Source: Panonychus citri (Eukaryota > Arthropoda > Arachnida > Trombidiformes > Tetranychidae). Taken from it: a stretch of DNA of 64,000 nt. The translations under genes and the position numbers were made by a program. Shown piece after piece: positions 14,701 through 29,100 of this stretch. How positions within the stretch are numbered: the stretch's first letter is position 1; each line of letters starts with the position of its first letter. The notes below the pieces were generated by a model. That model had not been told where the DNA came from. It did no database searches and saw nothing but the letters and a program-made list of their open reading frames with translations. The stretch spans positions 62,001 to 126,000 of the forward strand of contig NW_026515416.1 of assembly GCF_014898815.1 (NCBI RefSeq). Reading direction: 5' to 3'.

Positions 14701-16611
14701 CTAACTATTTGTCAGTTTAAAATTGATTTTGCAAAATGATACTTGACTTTTGTGTATCCAAACCTAAACTCATTGAGAGAGTATTAAATTGTCCTCCTTT
14801 GTCATCCCAATCTTCATGGTCATCATGATTTTATCGTGATTACTGACCAAAAAGTGAGCGAAACAAACAACAGGGAATCAAGAATGAAATTTTTTCAGGA
14901 AGAAAAAAAAATGTCACCTCTTATTTGTAATACATTATTACCCATTATTATCAGTCACCATAGGGAGGAGGATGAGGGAGATAATGTTCATGGTTGTGTA
15001 GGAAGAGGGTGGTCAAGGATGATAATGATGATAGTGTAATGTTGACATAAGTTAAGTTATTTGTTTGTTGTCAGGTTATATAAATGTCACCATTATATTG
15101 ACCAGTTCTAATGGTTACTTTTTCTGTTAATAGCTCATGAAAAAAAATATGAGTTTCCAGTTTCACATTCTGAAAATTGAACTTTCTCTCAATTGTTTTC
15201 TTGTCAAACTTAAATATCCCTAATCATTAATATATCACAATCAACAATCAACAATTTAATGTTTCCTCTTTTGTAATAAATAGTCAAACAATTTAATCGT
15301 TTCCAAACTCACTCTTACAATTAACAATTAAATAACAGTTTACAATTGAACTACAACAATAATAATAATAATCATCATTATTTTCAACAAAGAGACTTGA
15401 AAAGTAATTAATTTATTAATCATGATCAACAATCATGATACATATATAAAAAAAAGTGAAACTTTTATCCCAATTGATTAATAACAATCATTTTTCATTT
15501 TCAATTGTTTCCACTTAATCATTATGATTGTGAAAATAAATTGTAGTTGATGATGATGATGATAAACAATTAATCACACTTTTAATTAATGATCAATGGA
15601 TTCTGAATGTAAACTTGAAAAACTAAAGTTGTGACAATTAAATGATTAATTGTGAAGTGATTAACAATATAAATACTTAGTTTTTTCCTTGTTAATTGCA
15701 ATTGAGATTAAATTTTTTACTGAAAAGTTTTTCTCATTGCAATTATCAAGATAAATCATTTAGATTAATGAATCAAAGTGAGAAACAATAGAGATTCATT
15801 GATAACAATCAAGGTGAGACAATTGTTTCCGCTGTTAAATTGTAATAAATTAAGAGAATCATTAATTACTCCAATTGATGATGATTGAATCAATTAATTG
15901 TCATGAATAATTAAAGGTTAAAAATTCAACAACTAATCATAATTTTCTCTCAATGAGTCAGTCAATTGTTAACAACATCTAAGATGTTCAACTCAATTGC
16001 ATTGAAACTCATTCAAGAACTGACAAAGATAATAAATATCACCATGAAGATGAAGATGATAAAAATGATGATGATGATAATATACAGTTGACTGAGAAAA
16101 CCAGAATTTGTTTCCTAATATATTGTAACTGGAACGATTTCCATCAATCAAAATATGCCAAATTAAATTGATCGAACCCTTGGCTCGAATCAAAAACTCG
16201 AAATTCAAAAAGTTCTAGAATTTAAATCTAATCATGAATTGGAAATTTTTTTTCTCAATGTTTCCCAAACCAAATGTTTTAAATATCATTATAAACTTTA
16301 AAAGAGTGAGTTGGTAATAATATACACCATGTATATTTGGATTCAGGGAGTTACTTTTTTATGCTTCTGTTGTAATTTGGTTATGGTAGGGATGCGGATG
16401 ATGAGGATGATAAAGATGAAGAGTGAGCATATAAAGGGTATGAATGGATTAGCATAAGCAGTGAGAGGAAAGCAAAAAAAAAATGATTCAAAGCCTCGGA
16501 TTCAAATGATGGATGAGGATGATAATCAACTGGAAAGGTAAAGAGGTTAAGATGATGAGAAAGTGAGTATATACTCTCCCTGTTTTTCTAACTCTCTCCC
16601 ACCCACAAGAG

Positions 16612-16655
<44 letters not shown>

Positions 16656-17132
16656 TTATTCATTCCCAATGAATCAATATGATGAATTGAAAAAAATGAT
16701 CACTAATATGAATTTGATTCACTAATTCATTCATGATATTAATCATTAGAAATTAAATAATTGTATGAATTTGTGTTCATGAATATTTCCAATTTCAATT
16801 GCCATGAGTTGAGATTAACCAGAACGAGGAAATCACTCCTATTGAATTTCCAATATTTCCAATGATGAAGGTAGATGAGAAAAAAAATTCTATTAATATA
16901 TAAATGATAACAGATTAACACTTGGAGAAATTATTTAATCTCTAATAGTTGTTGTAATATTTTCATGGAGAAAATCACTTCCATTTAATGAACAGTAACT
17001 TCAAGTTCTCATCTGAGACTCGATTTCATCAAGAATTCATAGAGATCATCTCATAATCATCATTAGAATAAGAATTTTTTTCTTCTCATTTATTTAATCG
17101 ACTTTATTCATTTTTTTCATTAAGGTAACTGA

Positions 17133-17173
<41 letters not shown>

Positions 17174-20100
17174 TATCATCATCAAGTTAATTTAGGTAAA
17201 TGCCTTGGGATGAAGATGAAAAAACGAGATTGTTGATTTTATATGAATTAAAATCATGAAACCGTATAGAAAGTAATTTAATCCTGATGAGAATTAAAAA
17301 GTTAATTTTTTGACTTTGTTAAAATGGCCAACAGAGGATCGAATAGAACTTTTTTTTAGAACTCGAAAAAGAAAAAGATGCAAAAAAATAAAGGATGAGC
17401 TGGGTGGGAGAAGATGATGAAGGAGGAGGTGAAAATAGAGGGAGGATGCTGGAGAAACGAGGAGAATGATAAAAAGGATTAAGAATATTTTTTCTACAGT
17501 TGTAATTATAACAATAATTTGAGCTGTTTAATTTACGCTTCCTTTGGATGCTCAGATTGATGAGACGTAGCGAGTGAGAGAGAGAGAGTGGGATGACGAG
17601 GATGATAATGATGATGTGGATGAGAAGGTGTGAACACACATCAATTATTATTATTATTCAAATGAGTGAGAGATGAGGTTAATCTACCAGAGACAGAACA
17701 ATTATAAGAGATAATCTTTTGAATTCTTAATGAATTTAGTATCATCTTTGGTTATTCATCTTCCACCACCATCGACCCACCTTAGCACTCTCCATCCTCC
17801 CCCCACCTCTTCATTTTTTTCCTCTCATCTCATCTCTTTCGAATTTCTGTAAATATATTTTTCCAACATTCTCCTTGGTTACTTTTTCAATTTCAACATT
17901 TTTCTCCTCTTTTCTTTTTAATCTTTTACTCTGATTCTGATTCTCTGACTTTACAACTTCTTTGCTAATGATGTTTAACCAAATTCAAAATGATTCAGAT
18001 GAAATAGAGAATAAAAAAAATGTTAATCATCTAAAAGCTAATTAATCATAAGGTGTTAAAGATTCTGTGTTTTAATGAATATAATGTAAAACAATATGAT
18101 CGACATGGAAAAGTTAAGAATATTTAATTTATCTCCTCATTCTGATGATGAATTATTCACATCTCTTGGAATAAGAGAAAAGTTTTTAATGCGATTAAAG
18201 TTACAATTAAGAAATGATTAGAAGTGAGTAAAAGATTGATTCTAAATTGCGAACAGATAAATTACTAGCTAATTGTAACAATCTATAAGCTGCCAACTTC
18301 TAATTAGTGAGAAGATGAAAAAAAATCAGAAAATCTTAATGTTTCTCCATACTAATAATAAGATAGAAGTAGAAATTAAAATGATGAGGTTGATGAGGAT
18401 GAGGAAGATAAAAACAAAGAATCAAAAGCTTTGTATATGAAGATGAAGATGAAGATGAGGATGAGATTTGTTGTGGTTCTTTAGAGATTTAGACAATCTG
18501 ATCTTTTGAGATGAAGAAAATGAAAATTAGAATTGGAAAAACATGAGATTCCTTGATTAGAATTTAAATTGCAACTTCTTCTCATTTATAGGATGTATAA
18601 AAAAAGATGATGAGGATAATCATGATAGGGATGATGATGAAGATGATAAGGATGACACGCAATATTTCAATCCAATTAACTAAATTTCCGTAATATTAAA
18701 ATGGTCAAAATGCAAACCTCAAACCAATCAAATGTCAAGAAATTAAATTGATGTAAAAATTGAGATGGAAACAAAAAAAGTTCAATTTTTGATCATCATC
18801 TTTATCTTCATCATGTAACTATTAAACTGACTGTCAGAGGAAAAAATTTCAATGGTTTTTATCATCATCATCATCATGATAATACAATAATAATATTGCA
18901 AAGGTAAGCAAAAGGTATTGCATCAACTATGCAAATGTGAAAAGTTTTTCATCTTCATCCTGAATATCAAGTTTGTTTCGTTATAAACTATCAAAGTGAT
19001 CAGAATTATTATCAATTTTATCATAATGATAATGATAATCATCATCATCATCATGAAGGAGGAGGAGGTGGAGGAGGAGGAAGAAGATGAATCAAGATGA
19101 TAATTTCATCGTTTGATTGGTTGAAATACATTTAAAATAACAACTCATAGAACCGGATATAATAATGATGATAATGCATTGATGATGATTGATTGATTAA
19201 CTTAAATTAGGTGGAGTCAGCGAGTGAGCTTTTATTTTGATTATAATTGTAATGACTAAATGATTATATCATCATCATCATCATCATTATCATCATGATG
19301 CCATTGAAATTGAATTGAATCTGTAATGGATTAAGATGTGAAAGGAAATATATTGTAACCAATATCTCAGCGAAAATCTTAATCCATCTAATTATTAGTA
19401 ATTCTAGTTTTACATTTTCACTTGATTATAATAATTAGAGTAAAACAGAAACGGAAATGATTAATTTTTGTTTGACTTTTTTTTTTCTTATTCGACGAAA
19501 ACGAAAAAAAAAAGTTTTGATGTTTCCTCTTTATACTCATATATTTGTTGAAGCAAAAAAGTTTCTTCATTATCATCATCTGATCAATCATGTTGACTTG
19601 ATTATTGTTGATTGTTGACCTTCATCATCAACAATCAACAGCGATAATTTTTGTCCCTTTTCTGTCCATTCAATATTATTATTCAGCTCATTTGCACATT
19701 CCAATGATAATGTAATAATATTACATTGCAATCGATGTTACAATCCATCAACATAAGTAAACCATCAACAATCAACATCCCAAAGCAAATCAGTTGACAA
19801 GTTACAAGTTGATTTCGTTGCCTTTTTTTCATACTTGTCAACAATCAAATGTTTGTTGTATCAAAACAACAACAAAGTTACAAGTATATTTTTCCTGTTG
19901 GTTTGTTGATTGTTGGTTTAGATTGAGTTTTTTTTTTGCGCCAATGGAAAAATTTAAACTTGATTGATTTTGAAAATTGAGTTAATTAGTCTTGAGATAA
20001 TTGTTTTGTTTTTCTTTACCTTTCTGTTGATTTAATTGACTTTGCTGTTGCCTTGCATTATGTGCCGCTATTGCCAAAAGCCCTTCAATGTTACGTAAAA

Positions 20101-22738
20101 GTGTTTCAAGACAGTGTTCAGGTTGAGGTAGTGATGAAGATGATTGTTGATTATTATTATTATTATTATTATTACTATTATTATGGTGGTGGTGATGGTG
20201 AGATGATGAAAGGTGGGTTGACCCAGAAGATGATGAAAGGGTTGCACCTCCTGTAGCCATGATTGAGGTTGACCCACCACCGACACTGACACCACCAGTT
20301 AAAAGTCCCATTGGAACCGTTGAATGAGTGGCCACTGCAATTGGTATCGGAATCGGTGATCCCGATGACGTATTGTGATTGGGAGTTGATATTGTCCCAT
20401 CGGTGGGTATGACACGTATTGATGATGATGTTAAACCTGATAAGTTGAAAATTGATCAAGAAAAAAATCAATCAATTAAGATTAAGATTGAAGTTGATTA
20501 ACAAAATAAAAAACTACCACAATCAACACAAATTAAACCAGAAAACAAGTTTCCTAAGCCAAACCCATGAAAGTGAATCAAAAAACATCCCATTAACTTT
20601 TGATTGGACAAAATTAAAAATTAAATCAACACAAGAGTTAATAATTCAATTAGCTATAACAGTTATAACAATTAACTTAACATTTAGACCTTTAAATTAA
20701 CTAGACTCATGTTAAAATGCCAAACCTTAAAATTAACTTGAAACTTATCAAGTTTAATTTGTGTCCAATTAAATTATCATCATGATTATTATTGAACCTA
20801 AATTAACATGATTAGTGGTTTAACTTTTGATTGTGAAGAGCAAAATTTTTTTCCAAACAATTAACTTACCATTGAAACTGCTACTGACTGGATTATCACT
20901 ATGATTACTATTACTAGCATTTGAATTGATATCATCTTCATCATCTTCTTCATCAGTTGATTCATCATCCTCTTCATCCTCGTCTTCATCTTCATCTTCA
21001 TCACGATGACCACTTCGTCTTCCTCTTCCTCCTCTACCTGAAAGGTTTAAATTGCTGTTGTTATTTAAATGGTTATTACGATGATGACGAGATGATGATG
21101 ATGATAAACGATTATTATTATTATTGGTTGAATGTGAATTACTAATTGTTGTATTGTTAATTGTACTAATACTTAATGAATTGTTGCTGTCTCGATGATG
21201 ATGATTACCAGAAGATGAGGATGATGAATGATTATTAATACTGTTACTATTAACAGTACTTATGGTCAGTAAACCATGAGATCCACTTCGTGATTCCTTT
21301 GAGTTATGATGATAACTCGAACTACGATTAGAACTATTTCTCGAACTTGTATTATTATTATTGTTATTATTTGTGTTATTATTATTATCGTTATCATCGA
21401 TTGGACTACCGATAACTGTAGTAATACCTGAACCATTAGCACTTCGAGAACTTAAATTAAGTGCTGATCCAGTTGTAAGTGTTGGTGTTGATGAGTTGTT
21501 GCTGTTATGATGATTACCATTGTTACTTGAATTGTTATTATTGTTGTTATGTGATGAGGTTGATGAGTTGTTATTATTTGATTGATTATGATTTTGAGTT
21601 AATTGTTGATTTCCTGATTGTTGATGATCTCGTTGACGTTGCTGTTGCTGTTGTTGTTGTTGCTGCTGTTGTTGTTGGGATAATTGCAGTAAATAAGCAG
21701 CAATCGGATTTATTTCTCCATTTAGATCACCGTTTGAATTGTTATCTCGTTGATTTGATGATCCAGTTCCATGATAACTCGTTAATCCTCCAAGACCAGG
21801 GGGTGGACTTGAAGAGGAAAATCTAGAATTGAGAGTGAGAGTGATAATAGAAATGGTGATAATTTTCATTCAGTGAATAGAGAAAAGTTGAGAAAAGTGA
21901 GTTTTTGTTTGAATGAGAAAAAAACAATTAACTGACTGATTAATGATCATGATAACAATCAAGAAATTCTAAACTGTTATTACTTAATCAAAACACCAAT
22001 TAAACCAGTAAGGGTAATTTAAGAAGCCATCAAGTTGATGATTGGGTGAATATTTTCATAGAGAAAAAAAAACAATAGTTGTATGTGAAAATTTTCAATT
22101 CTCCCCTGAAAATAGTTAATAAACTCAGAAAGAAAATCAATTCATTCAATTTGTTTTTCTGTCTCTCTATCTCTCACTGATGAGAAAACAAAATTAACCA
22201 AGATAACGATAATAACGGTAAATATCACGAGAGCATTATTATTGTTATTTGTTTGATAAAAAGTTGAGTAAACAATATAATCATTAACATGATATTATCC
22301 TAATGCTAATAGGTTATAATCTTATAAATATCATGAGCATTCATATTTATAGATATGAATCATGATCTTAAATTAAAGCTCATGATGATGAAAAAATTTC
22401 GTAAGGTAAAAATATAATAATAATCAACAGCAACAATGATAAGTATATGATATTATTTGGAGTAAAAGTTTACAATATTATGTGAGTATGAATTTGAATG
22501 CTGTTTGTGTATATGAAAGTTTGCAAAGCGGGGACATTGAAGGAGGTGGAGGGAAAAAAAGTTTTGTTGATCTGAGTTAATTTAGGCTGACATAATGATT
22601 GATGATGGTTTTAACACACACTTTTGTATCTCATATACACAGAGTGAATGAGAGAGTGAGAGAGCCAAGCAAATGCATTTAGATAAAGAGACTCACATAT
22701 AATAATAATACAATGAATGTATCAGAGGCAATCACAGA

Positions 22739-22813
<75 letters not shown>

Positions 22814-25581
22814 AAAGAGAAGATGAAGATGATAAAGAAATTGAGAAGATGGAGAAGATGATGAAAGAACAAAGAAAGAGAGTGGGAGAGAGAGAGAGAG
22901 CTAGTAATTAATCATTCTTCTTGGTGACAACAAGAAAGAGAGAGAAAGAGGAAGAAGATGAAAGAATTGATTTCACTTTTACTCTACTCTTTTTTTCATA
23001 ATCTCTCTTTCTTTTTTTCTTTCTTTTTTCACTTGTTAATCTCCATCTACTTCATCATCATCATCATCTTGCTTCTTCATCTGCATCTTAACCCCTTCTT
23101 TTTGCTTATTTGCAAAATTTTACGCAAGAAGCAGCAAAAACTAAGGTAAAGGTTTGAAAATCCATTGAAATAAGTCGAGGTTGAATGTTTATATTATCTA
23201 ATTATACTCCTACAATCATCATCCAATTTAATTACAATTAACTCAATTGCAAAGAGTAATTAATCTGCTATTAACTAAGCTAATTGCATTTATCATCTTT
23301 GTGTACAAATTGTCAACTATTTGAGATCCTTGTCATTTACAGCTGATTCTGAATCACTTTTCATCTGTGGTTGTTTTTGTTTACTAGATTTTCAATTTTT
23401 TTCTACCTTGAATTGCAGTTAATTGTTACTGTTGATTATTATTATTGATTCATGAATATCATGATATTGTTATATTGTTCAGCTTCAATTGATTTCAAGT
23501 AACACAAACACTGGAAATAAAATAAGCTATGAATTTATTAATGCATCAGTTGATTTGCAAGAGTTGCACTTAATGTTGTTCATTGATGCCTGGTATTCAA
23601 AGATGATCATCATGATGAAGAGAATGAAATTTTTTTCCAAAGAAACTTTTCTATCTTCATTTCTACTTTTACACCATCACCACTGCCATCATCCTCATCA
23701 TCACAGATCATCCTTCATCCTAGAAAATAAGATATATTACCTTTTGAAAAGTTTTCTATTGAAAAACTGAGAAATTATATTGAAAACAGAAAATGCTGAT
23801 GAGTAGAAATTCATCGATTCTCATCTATCTGAATAAGAGATGAAAATTCGATTCGAATATTTCATCATTCTTACTCAATTCTCTCTCTCTCACCAGCTCT
23901 CTTTATTGAAAGAAAAAAAAATCGTTTTTCTAGTTATTTTTTTCCTCTCTTGTTTCATCATGATGATGATCATCAGGTGATGATGAGGATGCTACTGGAT
24001 GATATTTCATCTCATCTTAAATATAATTAATGATATCATGATGTATGTGTATTGCATTTCAACTGTGAATGTTGATAAATCGATAGGAAATACGAGAAGA
24101 GATCGAGAGCAAGTTTTTTCCTATCATCGAATTTAATTTTCGATAAAAAAATGATTTTTCTCTTCGAAAAACAAACATAATCATAAGTTTACCATTAATA
24201 TGATTAAATATATTGAACGAGACAAAAGACAAACACAAATCAAAACATCAATGTTTTGATAGAAACAAATTGTTATCTGTTTACAATCAAAGCGGTAAGA
24301 ATAGTAAACTTATCACTGGACAGGAAGAGGAAAGATGAGGTGAAGATAAGAGGAAGAAAATCTAGAAAACAGGGAGAGAAAGGAGGAAATAGAGAGCGAG
24401 AGAGTCAAGATAATATTGTTTTCTCATCTTTAGAACTTTTGACTTTTCGAATTGAACATAAATAAATGAAGAAAAATTCTGATTCTCTATCATATTCAAC
24501 ACTATTCTAATCTTAACCCATTCCCTGGATGTGAGTCTCTTCCTCCGCATCCTCATCATAAAAACTGTATCATTGAAAGTAACCAAATGCATGTTAACAA
24601 GTATACATATTATTTTCACCGAGAAGATAAATTACTCTCAAGGATGATAAGCCAAACCATAAAGAAAGAGACAAAGAGACAGAGGATGATAATGATGATA
24701 AACAGGAAGATTAGATAAATGAGGAAAAGGGTAAAGTGGGACATTTAATAACTAATATATTATATTAACCATAGTAGGGACAAAAAGCTCGACTTTTAAT
24801 CATGATATTGTTTAAATATTCATTAAACTGTCCTTCATCATCTCTCCATCCTCATCCTCATCTTTATCTTCATCCTCATCATTAGCATGAAACATATTGG
24901 GGATTTAATTTGATACCAATTTATCTTTCCCATAGAGTTTATAATTATAATTGTTTCTTTGTCAATGATATCTGACCATTGGCTAATTATCATAGCATAT
25001 AATTACTATTCCTCCTCCTTCAGCAATCAGTTAATTATCACAACTATTTCACTATATCATCATAATTACTTGATTAATTAATCATTCTCAATGTAATGAC
25101 ATTTGGACTTGAGCAACAACAAAAAAAGTTTCAGAAGTTTACAATTTTAATATTAACAATGTTTCATTAATTTATGATAAATTGTAACTTTAATTAACTG
25201 AATCAAGTAATCAGAGTATTTTTTTTCTCAATGTTGATTGTGAATCATAATTTTCACACAAAAAAAAACCTTCAAAATATTGAAATTAACTGAGCACTAT
25301 TATTAACATGATTAATTGATTTGTCATCTAATTGCTGATGATATTGAATGGACAATATTGTTTTTCAAAGTGAGAGAAACTTTTTTTAACTCATTCAAAA
25401 AGTTTGTTAGTTCAAGAAGGTTGATTAACATGCTGAATAATTTACTTATTTTCTATTACACTAATTACTGTTGTAATTAGTACGTTGATTAGGAATGATT
25501 ATCGTCATGTTTACATGAAAAAATCATTTGAAAATCATCAAGAGAGACAGACAGAGATTCTGATGATAAGAAGATGCAATT

Positions 25582-25620
<39 letters not shown>

Positions 25621-26116
25621 GTCATTATGATTAGTTGATCAGCATCTTGAATGTAAATTGAAAATCGGGCAGAGTGACAATAAGATGATGATGGTGATGA
25701 TGATGATGGATATTGTAATCAGTCAATATGCAAAAAATAGTAAAGTGATGAAAGGATTAAATAATGATAATGATGATGAGGATGATAAGAGTGTGAGGAT
25801 GAGGATGATACTCATTTTGCAATGGGGGAGTTGAAGCAAGATTAACAATTGATGAGAATGTTAATTGATACTAAAGTGTAAAATAATGTTGCAAGGATGA
25901 TTGATATCACAAATGATAAGGTGTAATAGTTTGTAATTAGGGAGCAGGAAGATGATGATGAGTAAAAAAAAAGTCATCATCATGTAAAAAGCATTGAAAG
26001 AGTTGAAAATTCTGATAATGAAGATAAAATTGTTAAAAAGCATAAGATGTTAACATTTAAGTATTAGTTTTGCAATCCTTTTGTCACCAGAAAAAAAGAT
26101 GAGGATAAAGATGATT

Positions 26117-26153
<37 letters not shown>

Positions 26154-29100
26154 AAATAATGAGAGAGAAAATTTTTGTTTTTCTCTCAAGGCAGAAACTC
26201 AGAATTTCTCATCATCATCAGAATTGGATCACTTGAATTTCCCATAGATTTTAAAAGGATCAGAAATTCATAGATATTCATTTATGTAATAGGAAGATGA
26301 TGAGAGTGAAACTATCTTCTCTCTCTTAATTTGTGAGATGATGATGATGGAGATGAATGAAAAACTTTGTCTTCATTGCTTTTAATTATATTAACGAGTG
26401 TTTGAATGAGATAACAACAAGAGAAAAAGAAAGAAAAAAGAGAAAGAGGGAAAGAAAAAAAAGAGAACTTTTCCAACTTATCTTCTCTCTCTCTCTTTCT
26501 CTCATCATCTGATCATCTTTCTTCCCTTTTAACTCTTCTCTGTCTCCTTTTCATCAACATCCTCATCATGGCGACAGAAGAGAATGATTAATGACTTTGA
26601 ATATTAGAGAACCTCCTAAAACACATTCCTTAAAAAAGGAATCTTCATCTTCTGCCCACCCACATCCGTCTCCTCTTCATCTTCTTGCTTCCTTCTTTTC
26701 TCATCCTCATCATCAGTATCTTCTTCATCTTCTTCATCATCAGTATCTTTCTGTTCATTCAAATTCATTCATTTAAATTTAATCTACAGAAAGAAAAAAA
26801 ATCTAAATTAAAAGAAAAAAGTTTTCTCTTTCTTTTCTTCTTTACTCATATTATCCAGTAGAAAATTATCATCCTAATCATCCTCAACTCCTCCCCCATA
26901 ATCATCTCTCATCTTCAATCTCAATTTCCGCATCCCTATAATAAGATTTAATATTCGATCTTTTTTTTCAATCTTAAAAACTTTTCTTCTTTTTCTCTCT
27001 TCTCATTTTATCTGAAAAGGAGATTCAGAGTTGGAAAATGTCACTGCAACTCTATACAACTAATTTCCATCCTCATCACCAAGAGAAAAAAAACCGATTC
27101 CCAACCCCCTTTAGCATCCTTATCATCCTCATCTTCATCTTCATCCAGATAGATTACAATGAATCTTTTTTGTTATCATCTTCTTTTATCATCAATGATC
27201 TCTCTCGGTTTCTCTCCTTCTCTCTCTGTCTTTCAATTTTCGTTACAAATTTTAGTTCACAATTTTCACTTCCTTATCATCCTCATCTTCATCTTTAAAA
27301 TTCAAGGCATCAACTGAATTCTCAATGAACACACACTAAGAATCCAAAAACATTGAGACTTTTACTATCATAATGTCACATCTTTTGTCTTACTAATTAT
27401 TCACTTTTCCATCACCACCACCATAACCATCACTCTCTCTCTCTCTCTCTCCCCGCATCCAACCTCCGCCTCTTTAACGGTTCTCCTCTTCATCATCTTA
27501 ACATTTTCATCTTCCTCCCATTTTCTTACACAAGTAATTTGACCCTTAATTTGGTCAATTACAGTTCATTTTGTTTGTTATTTATGTTTAAATCAATCAT
27601 TTTAACAACAACAACAGAAAAACAATGTTAATCTTTGTTTATCTTTTCCTAGTAAGATTTTTTCCTTGTCTCAAAGACTGAAACTCATAAAGACACACAA
27701 ATGCAACTTGATCATCATCATCATTAATCATTAAACTAAATTAACTCTATACATAATTTTATCTTTGGAGCAATTAATTCATTCACAATCAATCTTGACT
27801 AAATTAAAGTGATGATGAAGATGATGATTTGAGAGGGAGACATATAAAGACAAAAATAAAGAGAGAGTGAGGGAGATTCAAGAATCACAATAAAAATCAA
27901 CAAAAAGTTTAATTCATTGATTATCTAAGATTAACTAATGATAATGGATAACATTGTAATCTAATCATGAATTCAAAACTTTTCATGATACAATCTAAGT
28001 TTATATTGAGATTAGCAAGATAAATATCTCATGAAATATCATAACAATGAATTCTGGTTTTTGATTACCATTAGTTTAATATCATTAAACGTTAATCATG
28101 TTCATTTGATATTAAATAATAAACTTTATGAATTTAATGAGTTACGATCATGATAAAAACATGATCATCAATAAAAGTACCTTGAAAACTGTAAACTCAA
28201 CTCGGTGAAAATAATAGTATCATGTACAGTTCCCATGTAGATATTATCAGATAACTTTTTTGAGAAAGTTGAAACTTTTTACTATTCTTTTAAAAAGTTA
28301 ATTTACTTTCTCCCTCTCTCATCATGTTTATCATCATTAGTGAATAAATATAAATATGATTAAGATTTGATTAGTTTTCTACTCAAGATTAAATTACAAA
28401 TGAAAATTGTTCATATTTATATCCAGAAAAAAGAGATGAATATTTTTCATTGAAATGAGATGAGGATGCTAATCTTTTTTTTTACAACTTTTCTAATTAA
28501 TTTAATTGTTTTCTGTTTCAATTTTGCTGTTTTCTTACCTTGATGTTGGTAAACCAGGTAATCCAAGGCTGCTGCTGCTGCAACTAATTGTTGCTGGTGT
28601 TGTTGTTGACTGGTGGGTGTTGATGCTGATGAAGCACCGAAATGCTGGAGGAAAGGAAAGCTATAAGATGATGGTGGGAAGAAGAGGATCAGAGAGAGAG
28701 AGAGAGAGAGAGAAATTCAATTAAATCAATTGGAAATGATACTTGTTGATATTCAACTTGATTCGAGGCTTTGATCGATATCGATTGTTGTAAATTTGCA
28801 ACGATAAACGATTCGTTTGGTACGAGCGATGATTGAACAGTTTTTGGAATTGCGAATAGAAAATTTCTCATTGAGTTTATTGGATTTTTGGTTCTCTTTT
28901 ATATGTATTTCATGAGAAATCATGATTCATGAAGATGATGATGATCATGGAAAAGAAATAGTTTCCATCGATTCAGAGTAAATATCATGAGAAGATAATG
29001 ATAATTTCTTTCATTGAGAAAATGACTCCACCCTTAGTTTTCCCCTGTAAGATTTTTCTCTCTCATTTTCATTCTTATCATGAGATTCTGAGGGTTCTGG

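Larger units (their letters stand above)
11426..20019 (-). other. dac: dachshund intron 7 (8.6 kb) inside Dachbox-C, no gene seen
   Basis: The longest intron, interrupting the coiled-coil domain. It carries many (GAT)n/(ATC)n runs, (GA)n/(CT)n tracts at 14,170-14,199, 14,669-14,698, 16,615-16,652 and 17,137-17,168, and a perfect 13-bp inverted repeat near 19,606-19,640. The open frame at 13,248-13,502 has no family look and no splice context. Enhancer content is possible but not visible. Confidence 0.78.
21823..28538 (-). other. dac: dachshund intron 5 (6.7 kb), no gene seen
   Basis: Contains a 69-bp (GA)n tract at 22,742-22,810, another at 26,122-26,150, a perfect (ATC)13 at 25,582-25,620, and long purine- or pyrimidine-rich stretches. 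Open frames here are simple-repeat translations (Arg-Glu or Ser-Leu runs). No spliced exon was recognised. Confidence 0.75.

Noticed and set aside
20053..20256. Tyr-run frame opposite dachshund exon 7
   Set aside because: Antisense shadow of the Asn codon run in exon 7.
21030..21045. Possible intron inside dachshund exon 6 (CAG|GTAGAG)
   Set aside because: The frame stays open across it and no phase-compatible acceptor is needed before the acidic stretch.
25561..25625. Regular short repeats considered as a CRISPR array
   Set aside because: This is a pure trinucleotide microsatellite without spacers, and the genome is eukaryotic.
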